Assembly (NCBI GenBank): GCA_900548745.1
Contig: URLQ01000012.1
Span: 1-32,362, forward strand
Reading direction: 5' to 3'
DNA length: 32,362 nt
From: an uncultured Prevotella sp.
Lineage (GTDB): Bacteria; Bacteroidota; Bacteroidia; Bacteroidales; Bacteroidaceae
The notes under the pieces were generated by a model. The model did not search any database and was not told the origin of the DNA. It worked only from the letters and a program-made list of their open reading frames with translations. The position numbers and the translations under genes are program-made. Every line of letters starts with the position of its first letter. The first letter of the stretch is position 1. Shown piece by piece: positions 23,173-31,649 of this stretch.

Positions 23173-24529
23173 TCGCTATCATTTTATGTTGTTCTTTAAA
23201 TTTCTTCATATAAGCAGCCATCAAAGCCACAGCCACACACTCTGCAATCAGGTCAGAGATAGGCATTGCCCACCATATTCCGTCAACGCCCATAAAGAGC
23301 GGCAGCAGCAGAAGCATAGGCAGCAGGAATATCATCTGTCTTGAGAGAGAGAGGAACATGCTCACCTTTGCCTTTCCAATGCTCTGGAAGAAGTTGGCAA
23401 TTACCATCTGCGAGCCTACAAAGACGAATGCCGCCATCATGATACGCAGTCCGTTCACGGACAATGCTATCAACTGCTCGTCGGTCGTAAACAGCCTTGC
23501 ACACTCTTCCGGAATAAATTCCGCCACAAGGAAGCCAACCGTCGTAATGCATGTTCCAGCCACTACAGCCAGGTTCAGCACTTTCATCAGTCTGTCAAGC
23601 TTCACTGCGCCATAGTTGTAGCCGGCTATCGGCTGCATGCCTTGTGTCAGTCCCATATTCACCATAACGAAGATGAAGCAGACCTTATTGGCAATGCCGT
23701 ATGCTCCGACGGCAAGGTCGCCGCTATACTCAAGCAGTCCCTTGTTGATGAAAATCACCACTATACATGCACATACATTCATTGAGAATGGCGACAGTCC
23801 GATGGCAAGGATGTTCTCCACAATGTTCTTCTTCAGGCTATAGATGCCTTTTTTCAGATGCAGCAACTCTTTCTTGTCGCTAAAAATCCTCATCTGCCAT
23901 ACCAGTGCAAGCATCTGTGAGAGAATTGTGGCATACGCCGCTCCCTTTATTCCGAGCTGCATAGGGTAGATGAATATAGGGTCGAGGATGGTGTTGAGCA
24001 CCACCGTGAAGATTGTGGCATACATTGCCTGCCTTGGTTTCCCCGATGCCCTGAGCACAGCGTTCATTCCAAAATACATGTGCGAGAACACGTTGCCGAG
24101 CAGCACGATTACCATATAGTCTCTTGCATAAGGCAGAGTCTGCTCACTTGCCCCGAAGAAATACAGTATAGGGTCGAGAAAGAGCAGAGAGACGATGCTG
24201 AACGCCAACCCTATTATTATGTTGAGCGTCACTGTATTGCCAAGCACCCTCTGTGCCGTGGCATAGTCCTTCTGTCCGAGTTTTACCGAAATACATGTTG
24301 ATGCTCCCACTCCTACTCCCGCGCCGAAGGCGGCTCCGAGATTCATGAAGGGGAAGGTAAGGGCAAGTCCGCTGATTGCCATCGGTCCTACTCCCTGACC
24401 GATAAATATACTGTCCACCATATTGTATAATGATGAGGCGGTCATGGCTATTATTGCCGGCAGTGAATATTGCATCAGCAATTTGCCTACAGGTTTTGTT
24501 CCTAATTCCAATGTTGCTTTGTCGTTCAT
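23159..24529 (-). CDS. MATE family efflux transporter
   Basis: The 456-residue protein has about twelve membrane helices arranged as two similar halves, typical of MATE (NorM/DinF-like) transporters that export organic cations or drugs using Na+ or H+ gradients. The family signatures LPAIIAMTASSLYNMVDSIFIG at the N terminus and GMQPIAGYNYGA in the second half are present. Substrate cannot be inferred. It overlaps the kinase-like gene by 14 nt and follows the PorE-like gene by 81 nt. No clear promoter or hairpin terminator is seen in that gap. Confidence 0.93.
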   Translation of the reverse strand: MNDKATLELGTKPVGKLLMQYSLPAIIAMTASSLYNMVDSIFIGQGVGPMAISGLALTFPFMNLGAAFGAGVGVGASTCISVKLGQKDYATAQRVLGNTVTLNIIIGLAFSIVSLLFLDPILYFFGASEQTLPYARDYMVIVLLGNVFSHMYFGMNAVLRASGKPRQAMYATIFTVVLNTILDPIFIYPMQLGIKGAAYATILSQMLALVWQMRIFSDKKELLHLKKGIYSLKKNIVENILAIGLSPFSMNVCACIVVIFINKGLLEYSGDLAVGAYGIANKVCFIFVMVNMGLTQGMQPIAGYNYGAVKLDRLMKVLNLAVVAGTCITTVGFLVAEFIPEECARLFTTDEQLIALSVNGLRIMMAAFVFVGSQMVIANFFQSIGKAKVSMFLSLSRQMIFLLPMLLLLPLFMGVDGIWWAMPISDLIAECVAVALMAAYMKKFKEQHKMIANGEQ

Positions 24530-24610
24530 CCGTTTTTTTTTATTCTTTATACATCAATAATACTGTGGTATTAGAGAATCAGGATTATTCATACACTCAT
24601 CATTGTGTAT

Positions 24611-26719
24611 CTACTCTATCAGGAATATGTCGTCATCATCCGACATTTCCTTTTCAGCCTTCGGCTTTGGCGGATTCTTCAGATTTCCTTTTTCGTCAAA
24701 CATGCCGTATGTCGTACGCAACACGATAAACTCAGTACGTCTGTTCAGCTGGTTGCATATTTCCTGCTTTTCCTTGTCAAGCTTCTTTATGAAGTCTTCC
24801 GTCAGCACGTCGCCTTCCTTCAGCCAGTTGTATTTCTCGGTGAGTTTCTTTCTTATTGTCTTTGGCTTCTGCTTTCCGTATCCTACCGGAGTCAGTCGGT
24901 CAGCCTTTATACCTTTTTCTATAAGATACCTCACCACGGTTTCGGCTCTTCTTTGCGAAAGTTTCTTGTTGTAGGCGTCGCTACCTTTATAGTCGCAATG
25001 TGCGCTCAGCTCTATCGTCACGTTCGGGTTCTGCTCAAGCAGTTTCACGAGTTCGTCGAGCGCCGTCTCCGACTCTTTTCTCAAAGAGTATTTGTCAAAG
25101 TCGTAGAAGATGTTGTCTATCAGCACAGGCACCTGTATTGATGCAAGCGGAAACTGCAGCACATGGTCTTCCGACACCTCCGTCGGCTTTATGCTTATCT
25201 CTTCTTTGTGGTTGAGGAAGCCCTTGCATGTGGCAAGCATCACGTAGTCCACTCCCGGCTCCACTACTTCCGTAAAGGAGCCGTCTCCCTTCACGCTGAC
25301 CTTCTTGTTCGTGCCGTCGTTGCCTACGATGTACACCTGTGCCGCAGGCAGTTCGTAGCTTTCCATCTCGTACACCCATCCCGTTACGGTCTGTATTATC
25401 TCCGGTTTCTCAAAGCTGTATATATGGTCCCATCCTCTGCCGTCGCCTCGATTTGAAGAAAAGAATCCTCTGTTGTGTGCCCCTTCAAATGTCATGCCGA
25501 AGTCGTCGCCTTGCGAGTTCAGCGGATAGCCAGGATGCTCAATCACTATTTTCTTTCCGCTCTTGTCCAGTTTGGCAATACAGATGTCAAGTCCTCCGAG
25601 TCCCTGATGCCCGTTGCTTGAGAAATAGAGGTCGCCATTTGGTCTGAATGTCGGGAACATCTCATCGCCCGGCGTATTGATAGGTTCTCCGAGGTTTTCC
25701 ACGCCACCGAGTCCATGCCCCGTTATGCGCACCCTCCATATGTCGAGTCCTCCTTTCCCCCCCGGCATGTCCGATGTGAAGTAGAGCCACTCTCCGTCGG
25801 GCGATACTGCAGGATGGGCAAAGCTCGACAGCGTGTCTCTCGTTATTTCAAGTTTCTGTGCTTTTCCCCATGCCGCATCCGCACGGTTTGAGGTGGCTAT
25901 TGTGGCGTATCTGGGATATGAAGGGTCGCTGACGCACTGTGTGAGATACATCGTGCGCTGGTCGGGCGAGAAGCAACATGCTCCTTCGTCAAACTCTGTG
26001 TTCAGTCCAGAGGTAATGGTCTGCGGTCTTTCCCATTTTCCTTTTTCGTCTTTCTGCGAGAAAAAGATGTCCCCGTTCTTTGTTCCCGTTATGCCGCTCA
26101 GCTCATCCCCTTCCGCCTCGTTGCGTGTGGAGGTAAAGAAGAGCTGTTCATACTGGTCGCCGCAGAACATCGGCGAATAGTCCGCCCTTCTGGAATTGAA
26201 GATATCCATCTTCTTTACGATATATTGCGACCCTGCCGCCTTCACTTCTTTTGCCGTCAGTGCCGACTTCAGTCCTTCCTTTGCGAGCTGATTATCTGGC
26301 ATGGAGTCGAGCACGAGCCTGTATTCCGCTTCTGCCTCCCTATAGTTGCCGTCCTTGAGCAGTGCCTGTGCGAAAGAGAGATGCGTTGATACGCTGTCAG
26401 CATTGTAGCGTATGGCGTTCCTGTATGCTGCAATAGCCTTCTGATTGAAGTTTATGCGGTCATAGCAGTATGCCATCTTCGCGGCATATTTTCCTCTCAA
26501 CGCCTTGTCTTTGGGTTTGGTGTTGCTGTAAGCTTTCTTGTATTGTGCCGCAGCATCGTAGTATTCTCCGAGTGCGAGATATTTCTCACCTTTCTTGAAG
26601 CTTCGTTCCGCTCCGCACGACACGAGCATCAGCAATGCAACAACCATCCATCCCCACCCTGCCCAGCGGAAGGGTGCTGTGAAGTATGTTTTTCCGTATG
26701 TTTTATCAGCTTTGTTCAT
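24611..26719 (-). CDS. PorE-like T9SS lipoprotein: TPR, PD40 propeller, CRD and OmpA domains
   Basis: In Porphyromonas gingivalis PorE is an outer-membrane lipoprotein of the type IX secretion system that can contact peptidoglycan. The 702-residue protein has the same domain order. A lipobox LVSC with lipidated C35 comes first. TPR repeats follow at about 38-160, then a PD40/WD40-like beta-propeller at about 170-440 (SPDQRTMYLTQ, AVSPDGEWLYFTSDMPGG, FRPNGDLYFSSNG). A carboxypeptidase regulatory-like domain lies at about 444-531, and an OmpA_C domain at 532-672. The start at 26719 was chosen because it gives a lipoprotein signal with basic residues. The OmpA domain has an insertion of about 35 residues before NRRTEF. 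The tail ends in SDDDDIFLIE. Other T9SS genes are not in the window. Confidence 0.82.
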   Translation of the reverse strand: MNKADKTYGKTYFTAPFRWAGWGWMVVALLMLVSCGAERSFKKGEKYLALGEYYDAAAQYKKAYSNTKPKDKALRGKYAAKMAYCYDRINFNQKAIAAYRNAIRYNADSVSTHLSFAQALLKDGNYREAEAEYRLVLDSMPDNQLAKEGLKSALTAKEVKAAGSQYIVKKMDIFNSRRADYSPMFCGDQYEQLFFTSTRNEAEGDELSGITGTKNGDIFFSQKDEKGKWERPQTITSGLNTEFDEGACCFSPDQRTMYLTQCVSDPSYPRYATIATSNRADAAWGKAQKLEITRDTLSSFAHPAVSPDGEWLYFTSDMPGGKGGLDIWRVRITGHGLGGVENLGEPINTPGDEMFPTFRPNGDLYFSSNGHQGLGGLDICIAKLDKSGKKIVIEHPGYPLNSQGDDFGMTFEGAHNRGFFSSNRGDGRGWDHIYSFEKPEIIQTVTGWVYEMESYELPAAQVYIVGNDGTNKKVSVKGDGSFTEVVEPGVDYVMLATCKGFLNHKEEISIKPTEVSEDHVLQFPLASIQVPVLIDNIFYDFDKYSLRKESETALDELVKLLEQNPNVTIELSAHCDYKGSDAYNKKLSQRRAETVVRYLIEKGIKADRLTPVGYGKQKPKTIRKKLTEKYNWLKEGDVLTEDFIKKLDKEKQEICNQLNRRTEFIVLRTTYGMFDEKGNLKNPPKPKAEKEMSDDDDIFLIE

Positions 26720-26771
26720 ATTATCATCAGGATATTCCTTAACTTTATAGAAAAACTCCTTATTCCCGTTT

Positions 26772-28775
26772 TTATTGTGCGAAGGGGTGTCTAAATTTGC
26801 ATCCCTCCCTCCATCGGCTGCATCCATAGGCTGTTTTGCCTTTTATGATGGTTCCCTTGCCGCAGACGGGACATGGTGCGCCGGCTACTATCTGAGAAGC
26901 CTGTTGCTGCTGTGCCGGTTTCTTGCTTTTGGGCTTTGTCGACTTTTTCTTTTTCAGGTCTTCCTCTGTGAGTATTGTCACCCTCCGGCTGCTGTTGTCG
27001 GCAAGCACGTCGCGTACGATGGCGTTTATCTGTGCCTTCAGTTCTTTGATAAACTGTGCCGGGTCGTATGTCTTGCGCTCTATGTCGCGCAGTTTCTTCT
27101 CCCATATTCCTGTCAGTTCACAGCTTTTCAGCAGTTCTTCCTTTATGAGGTCTATCAGTTCTATGCCTGTTGCCGTTGCCACGAGGTTTTTCCTTTCTCT
27201 TCTGATATAATGGCGTTTGAAGAGTGTTTCTATTATTCCAGCTCTCGACGACGGTCTTCCTATGCCGTTTTCCTTTAGTGCGGAGCGCAGTTCCTCGTCT
27301 TCCACGAATTTTCCTGCCGTCTCCATGGCTCTCAGCAGTGTTGCTTCGGTATAATACTTCGGCGGTGTGGTCCATTTCTCCGTCAGTGTCGGCGTGTGGT
27401 TTCCGCTTTCTCCCTTGTGGAAGTCTGGCAATGTTCTCTCCTCATCGTTCTGTCTGTTGTCGTCGTCTGCCGTCTGCTGCGTGTTGTTCTCTTTTGCATA
27501 GACGTCTCTCCATCCCGGTTCGAGAATCTGCTTTCCCGACACTTTGAATTCTATGCCGTCCACGTCTCCGAGCACGGTGGTTGTCGAGAACTTGCAGTCG
27601 GGATAGAACACAGCTATAAAGCGCTTTGCTATAAGGTCGTACACGTGGCGTTCCATGTCCGTCAGGTTTTGTGCCGGCACTCCTGTCGGTATGATGGCAT
27701 GGTGGTCTGTAACCTTCAACGTGTCGAAGACTTTTTTCGACTTTTTCAGCGGTTTTCCTCTCAGCGGTTGTGTCAGCGCTTCATAGTCTTTTATGCCGTT
27801 CAGTATTCCTGCGCATTTGGGATAGATGTCGTCGCTGAGATACTGTGTGTCCACACGCGGATATGTGGTCAGTTTTCTCTCATAGAGCGTCTGTATTATC
27901 TTGAGCGTCGTGTCAGCGCTCATGCCGTGTTTTTTGTTGCAGTCTACCTGGAGCGACGTAAGGTCGTATAGCTTTGGCGGAGCCTCCGTGCCTCGTTTCT
28001 TCTGCACTTCGGTCACGGTGAACGGTTTTCCTTCTATCGTCGCAAAGGCTTGTTCTCCTTCCTCCTTGCTTGTGAATTTTCCTTTTGTGGCGGTGAATGT
28101 GGTGTCGCGGTATATTGTGGCGAGCACCCAGTATGGCTCCGGTTTGAAGTTGTCTATTTCCTTCTGCCTGTTCACTATTAGCGCCAGTGTCGGCGTCTGT
28201 ACTCTGCCTATGGAGAGTACCTGTCTGTTCTGTCCGTACTTCAGCGTATAGAGGCGTGTGGCGTTCATACCGAGTATCCAGTCGCCTATTGCCCGGCTCA
28301 GTCCTGCGAGATAGAGCGGCTGGTAGTCGTCCTGCGGTTTCAGCGACCGGAAGCCTTCCCTGATGGCCTCGTCGGTCATCGAGGAAATCCATAGTCTCTT
28401 TACGGGGCATTTTGCCTGTGCCTTCTGCATTACCCACCGCTGTATGAGTTCTCCTTCCTGCCCGGCGTCTCCGCAGTTTATTATGCCGTCGGCGTTCTGC
28501 ATGAGCTTTTCTATGATGGCAAACTGTTTCTTTATGCCTTGGTCTTCTATCAGCTTTATGCCGAAACGTGGCGGAATCATCGGCAACGAGGCGAGGCTCC
28601 AGCGTTTCCACAGCGGTGTATAGTCGTCGGGTTCCTTCAGCGTGCACAGGTGTCCGAAGGTCCACGTCACCTGATAGCCATTGCCTTCCATATAGCCGTC
28701 ATGCGAGCTGTTGGCTCCTATTATCTTGGCTATATCCTTTGCCACGCTCGGTTTCTCTGCTATGCAAACTATCAT
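26772..28775 (-). CDS. topB: DNA topoisomerase III (type IA)
   Basis: TopB nicks one DNA strand through a tyrosine link and passes strands to unlink replication and recombination intermediates. The 667-residue protein has the Toprim glutamate E7 (CIAEKPSVAKD) and DAGQEGE at 103-109, and the catalytic Y305 in TTYPRVDTQYLSDDI. RVQTPTLALI lies at 191-200. A basic, Gln-rich linker leads to a C-terminal zinc-finger-like motif with four Cys (CPVC, then CSRWREGC). Copies of this type occur both on the chromosome and on mobile elements in Bacteroidota. No mobile-element gene is near, so this is taken as chromosomal. It overlaps the flavin reductase gene by 4 nt. Confidence 0.96.
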   Translation of the reverse strand: MIVCIAEKPSVAKDIAKIIGANSSHDGYMEGNGYQVTWTFGHLCTLKEPDDYTPLWKRWSLASLPMIPPRFGIKLIEDQGIKKQFAIIEKLMQNADGIINCGDAGQEGELIQRWVMQKAQAKCPVKRLWISSMTDEAIREGFRSLKPQDDYQPLYLAGLSRAIGDWILGMNATRLYTLKYGQNRQVLSIGRVQTPTLALIVNRQKEIDNFKPEPYWVLATIYRDTTFTATKGKFTSKEEGEQAFATIEGKPFTVTEVQKKRGTEAPPKLYDLTSLQVDCNKKHGMSADTTLKIIQTLYERKLTTYPRVDTQYLSDDIYPKCAGILNGIKDYEALTQPLRGKPLKKSKKVFDTLKVTDHHAIIPTGVPAQNLTDMERHVYDLIAKRFIAVFYPDCKFSTTTVLGDVDGIEFKVSGKQILEPGWRDVYAKENNTQQTADDDNRQNDEERTLPDFHKGESGNHTPTLTEKWTTPPKYYTEATLLRAMETAGKFVEDEELRSALKENGIGRPSSRAGIIETLFKRHYIRRERKNLVATATGIELIDLIKEELLKSCELTGIWEKKLRDIERKTYDPAQFIKELKAQINAIVRDVLADNSSRRVTILTEEDLKKKKSTKPKSKKPAQQQQASQIVAGAPCPVCGKGTIIKGKTAYGCSRWREGCKFRHPFAQ

Positions 28776-29278
28776 CTAACCAGGCATTCTTCTATTTCCA
28801 ACACATACACGTCATGGTATCCGCCCTTCTCGCCGTACCACTGCGTGAGGTCTTTGTCGATGAAGTTTCCCTCCTTCAGCGTGTCTTTGTAGAGCTTGCG
28901 GCAAACGAGCGTGAGCCTTGCTTCCTCAAACGTCATACTTCCGCCTTGTGTTTCCACGGGGTGCAGCCCTGTCTCTTTCACCTTGTCGCAATCTCTGCCC
29001 GACTTTGAGCCGCAGATGCTGTACGCTTTTCTCATCTCCTGGCTGTCGCCGAGAAACGACAAGGTGAGTCTTTCCTGCTGCTCTATTATTGCGTGGGTGA
29101 ATCTCTCTGGACGTATAAACGCCACAGCCACGGGCTTGTTCCAAAGCCATCCGATGCATCCCCACGATGCCGTCATCATGTTGAACTTCTCTTTCGTGCC
29201 TGCCGTAACAAGCATCCACTCCTTGCCTACAGCTTCAAAGAAATTGTCTGTAAGCTCTCTTGGGTCTATATTTTTCAT
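28772..29278 (-). CDS. Flavin reductase-like domain protein (FMN-binding split barrel)
   Basis: The start at 29278 (MKNIDPRELTDNFFEAVGKEW) gives 168 residues; further upstream in-frame sequence lies across the promoter and is rejected. The protein belongs to the flavin reductase-like family. NMMTASWGCIGWLWNKPVAVAFIRPERFTHAII at about 34-66 matches the FMN-binding core. Members bind FMN and reduce flavin or other substrates, but the physiological role is unclear. Its stop overlaps the topB start as ATGA. A consensus promoter lies 43 nt upstream, probably starting the long leftward transcription unit. Confidence 0.9.
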   Translation of the reverse strand: MKNIDPRELTDNFFEAVGKEWMLVTAGTKEKFNMMTASWGCIGWLWNKPVAVAFIRPERFTHAIIEQQERLTLSFLGDSQEMRKAYSICGSKSGRDCDKVKETGLHPVETQGGSMTFEEARLTLVCRKLYKDTLKEGNFIDKDLTQWYGEKGGYHDVYVLEIEECLVR

Positions 29279-29320
29279 TTGCCGTTTTTCCTTTCTTTTA
29301 ACCATCATACTAAAAGTATG

Positions 29321-29352
29321 CAAAGTTAACAAAAATCCTGCAAATATGCAAA
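29321..29352 (-). promoter_or_regulatory. Consensus promoter of the flavin reductase-topB unit
   Basis: On the minus strand TTTG (29352-29349) and TAACTTTG (29328-29321) are 20 bp apart, matching the Bacteroidota consensus. The flavin reductase start codon is 43 nt downstream of the -7 box. It faces the Lrp promoter in a shared 249-bp region. Confidence 0.8.
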
Positions 29353-29450
29353 CATGAGAGCCATTATCCTGCAGTGGCAAAAATAATTTACATCTTTTCC
29401 GCCATAATCTTTTAAATTAAAACAAAATTTGAGATTTTTACTTTCAGACT

Positions 29451-29482
29451 ATTGCATATTTCAAGCAAAGAGATTAACTTTG
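29451..29482 (+). promoter_or_regulatory. Promoter of the Lrp/AsnC regulator
   Basis: ATTG (29451-29454) and TAACTTTG (29475-29482) are separated by 20 bp, a near-consensus match. The ATG of the regulator is 46 nt after the -7 box. A run of A residues immediately precedes the ATG in place of a Shine-Dalgarno sequence. Confidence 0.75.
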
Positions 29483-29527
29483 CAAAGTTATAAAAATATT
29501 AAGCAACTAATAAGAAAAAAAAAAACA

Positions 29528-30025
29528 ATGGCACATCATAATTTGGATTCATTGGACAAGAAGATTCTGAGACTCATTGCCGAAGATGCGCGCACACCGT
29601 TTCTCGAAGTGGCCAGAGCGTGCAATGTCAGTGGTGCGGCAATACACCAGCGCATACAGAAGCTCACGAATCTCGGAGTGCTGAAAGGCTCCAAGTTCAT
29701 CATCGACCCCGAGAAGATAGGCTACGAGACATGCGCCTACATAGGGCTCAACCTGAAGCATCCGGAGAAGTTTGACGAGGCTATAGAGGCTCTGAGAAAG
29801 ATTCCGGAAGTGGTGGAATGCCACTACACCACGGGCGACTACGACATGTTCATCAAGATGTACGCCCGCAACAACCATCATCTGCTGGACATCATCCACG
29901 ACGGTCTGCAGCCGCTCGGACTGTCGAGAAGCGAGACCATAATCTCTTTCAACTCCGCCTTCAACCGCCAGCTGCCTATCGTTGACATGCCTGCCGACGA
30001 AGAAGAGGAAGAGAACGAAGAATAG
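29528..30025 (+). CDS. Lrp/AsnC family transcriptional regulator
   Basis: The ATG at 29528 gives 165 residues (MAHHNLDSLDKKILRLIAED), the usual family length; an upstream in-frame extension would run across the promoter. The winged helix-turn-helix covers about residues 5-55 (FLEVARACNVSGAAIHQRIQKLTNLGVL). The RAM/AsnC ligand-binding domain covers about 65-145, including EVVECHYTTGDYDMFIKM, where amino acids bind in relatives. The C-terminal tail is very acidic (PADEEEEENEE). It is a dimeric or octameric DNA-binding protein of the nucleoid-associated type. The divergently read flavin reductase gene is a plausible target because its promoter is within 200 bp, but this is inference. Confidence 0.93.
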   Translation: MAHHNLDSLDKKILRLIAEDARTPFLEVARACNVSGAAIHQRIQKLTNLGVLKGSKFIIDPEKIGYETCAYIGLNLKHPEKFDEAIEALRKIPEVVECHYTTGDYDMFIKMYARNNHHLLDIIHDGLQPLGLSRSETIISFNSAFNRQLPIVDMPADEEEEENEE

Positions 30026-30040
30026 TTTTTTTATCTTAAG

Positions 30041-30072
30041 TTGACAAGCTGACGAATTGACAAGAAGACAAG
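30041..30072. repeat. Short TTGACAAG repeats
   Basis: TTGACAAG occurs at 30041-30048 and 30057-30064, followed by the related AAGACAAG at 30065-30072. This lies in the short gap after the Lrp gene. It does not form a hairpin and is not an evident terminator. The function is not known. Confidence 0.55.
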
Positions 30073-30082
30073 TTTACGAAAG

Positions 30083-30133
30083 AAAAAAAACAGGAAACGA
30101 GGAGGAGTAAGAGATTATTTCTCCTCGTTTCCT
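30083..30133 (-). terminator. Terminator overlapping the end of the last ExbD gene
   Basis: On the minus strand a perfect 13-bp stem is formed by 30133-30121 with 30104-30092, then a run of eight T residues opposite 30083-30090. The upstream arm lies inside the last codons of the ExbD gene, whose stop is at 30117-30115 in the loop. It ends the ExbB/ExbD operon. Confidence 0.92.
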
Positions 30134-30567
30134 ATATACGTGATGCGCTGCACGTTGGCCTGGCGCAGAGCCTGCTTCACGTCCATCACGGTCTGCATGT
30201 CCACATCCTTGTCGGCAGAAATCGCCACCGTCATCTGCACGGCATCCTCCTGCTGCATCCTGCCGCGCAAATCCGACACATAGTCCACGAGCTGGCTGAG
30301 CGTCACTATCCTGTTGCCCAGCTGCAGGCGGTAGCCACCGGCGGCCGTCCCCGTCAGGGGTTTGCCTATATACAGGTGTACGACGGAAGACTTCCTGCCC
30401 ACCTTTGCCAGTTCCTTTCCATCGGGCACCTTATATTTCACCTGCACCGTCTCCTCCCTCATGTGCGTGACGATGATGAAAAAGAAGAGTACGGTGAATA
30501 TCAAGTCCGGCAGCGACGCCGTATTCAGTGCCGGCACCTCATGCCGGCGTCTTCTTATCTTTATCAT
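30115..30567 (-). CDS. ExbD/TolR family biopolymer transporter (second copy)
   Basis: The ATG at 30567 gives 150 residues (MIKIRRRRHEVPALN). The longer upstream frame lies inside the previous gene and is rejected; the start overlaps the first ExbD gene by 4 nt. A single N-terminal membrane helix (LPDLIFTVLFFFIIVTHM, about 19-36) carries the expected proton-channel aspartate D21. The periplasmic domain follows (about 45-150). ExbD works with ExbB to pass proton-motive energy to TonB and outer-membrane receptors. Two ExbD-type genes in a row suggest a heteromeric complex, which is usual in Bacteroidota. Confidence 0.92.
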   Translation of the reverse strand: MIKIRRRRHEVPALNTASLPDLIFTVLFFFIIVTHMREETVQVKYKVPDGKELAKVGRKSSVVHLYIGKPLTGTAAGGYRLQLGNRIVTLSQLVDYVSDLRGRMQQEDAVQMTVAISADKDVDMQTVMDVKQALRQANVQRITYIGNEEK

Positions 30568-31097
30568 TCCATTGCCTCCTTTCCTTTTATGCTCTCCATG
30601 ACACGCTGCGGGAAAGCCTTGTCCACCACCTTGCGCTCCTCGTCGGAACAGGCGGCATAGGGCTTGTGGAAGCGGCTGCGCGCACATCTGTTGCGGAGCA
30701 TGGCGTAGGCCGACGTCACGGCGTCCTGCACATGGAAATAGTCATCGTAGCGCGAGTCGGGGAGCATCGTTATGTTCACCACGTGGCGGCTGCGCTGCGG
30801 ACAGTTTCTCACGAACCCTGCCACGCGTTCCTTCAGCCTGTTCATCTCCGATGGTCTGCCGTCCACCATGAGCTGTCCGCTCTTGCCGATGGTTATTTCA
30901 AGCACGTTGCGGCTGTCCATCTCCGTCACCTTCTGCTCCGTATCATCTTTTTCCGCAGGGGGCAGCAGCTTGCGGATGCCCTTGTTGGAGTCCATCGACG
31001 AGATTACGAGGAAGAACACCAACAGAATAAACGATATGTCGGCTGTCGATGTAGTGTTGAGCCCCGGCACGCGGCGTTTTCTGCGTCTTATTAACAT
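30564..31097 (-). CDS. ExbD/TolR family biopolymer transporter (first copy)
   Basis: The 177-residue protein starts MLIRRRKRRVPGLN and has one membrane helix (STADISFILLVFFLVISS, about 17-34) with the channel aspartate at D20. The periplasmic part is longer than in the second copy. It has a C-terminal extension of about 35 residues (YAACSDEERKVVDKAFPQRV) not seen in standard ExbD. It begins 12 nt after the four-helix membrane protein and overlaps the next ExbD gene by 4 nt. The two copies are clearly diverged, so they probably have distinct positions in the complex. Confidence 0.92.
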   Translation of the reverse strand: MLIRRRKRRVPGLNTTSTADISFILLVFFLVISSMDSNKGIRKLLPPAEKDDTEQKVTEMDSRNVLEITIGKSGQLMVDGRPSEMNRLKERVAGFVRNCPQRSRHVVNITMLPDSRYDDYFHVQDAVTSAYAMLRNRCARSRFHKPYAACSDEERKVVDKAFPQRVMESIKGKEAME

Positions 31098-31109
31098 ATC
31101 CTCACCCCC

Positions 31110-31628
31110 TTACTGTTTCTTCCTCCTGCTGAGTCCCGACATCGAAAGGCATACTGCCGCCGCGGCGACGAGCATCAGTATGAGGGTTGTGTAAATAAAC
31201 ATATCTGTTGTCTTCAGCCAGAACACGTCGGCAAAGGGCTTGCCGTTCACCGTCAGCGGCGACGAGGAACCCAACAGGAACGTCAGCACCAGCAGTCCCA
31301 CGAGCAGCCCCGCCGTGCCCCATGCAATGCGCCACGCCGGTATACCGTTGACCACCTTCTGCGCCGTGCGCCTTCTGTAGCCTCTCACCACGGCAAACAC
31401 CGCCACAGCCACGGCTGCCGCCACCATCAGATACATGAACGAGAGCAGCACGTCGGTAAAGAGCGGGGCGTTGTATTCGGGTTCATACATGAACGGCATG
31501 TCGTAGCCCACGAGATAGAACAGCACAAACAGCACCATCGTCACTCCCACCAGGGTATACAGTATGCGGGTGGAGATCTGTTCCGCCTTCAGGCATTTCC
31601 AGTCTGCCAGCGACTTTTTCTGTTTCAT
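31110..31628 (-). CDS. Four-helix membrane protein of unknown function in the Exb operon
   Basis: I do not recognise a family. The 172-residue protein has four likely membrane helices, at about 20-40 (ILYTLVGVTMVLFVLFYLVGY), 57-83, 102-125 (AWGTAGLLVGLLVLTFLLGS) and 138-162. The N terminus is basic (MKQKKSLADWK), predicting a cytoplasmic location. The loop after helix 1 contains DMPFMYEPEYNAPLFTD. It sits between exbB (21 nt upstream) and the first ExbD gene (12 nt downstream) on the same strand, so it is very likely an accessory subunit or assembly factor of this motor complex. Confidence 0.85.
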   Translation of the reverse strand: MKQKKSLADWKCLKAEQISTRILYTLVGVTMVLFVLFYLVGYDMPFMYEPEYNAPLFTDVLLSFMYLMVAAAVAVAVFAVVRGYRRRTAQKVVNGIPAWRIAWGTAGLLVGLLVLTFLLGSSSPLTVNGKPFADVFWLKTTDMFIYTTLILMLVAAAAVCLSMSGLSRRKKQ

Positions 31629-31649
31629 CAGCCTTTTCCTCCTTCTTTT

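Noticed and set aside
26772..28775. topB as a sign of an integrated mobile element
   Set aside because: topB is common on Bacteroidota conjugative elements, but no integrase, relaxase, transposase, att repeats or tra genes are nearby, and it is translationally coupled to a chromosomal-type flavin reductase gene.
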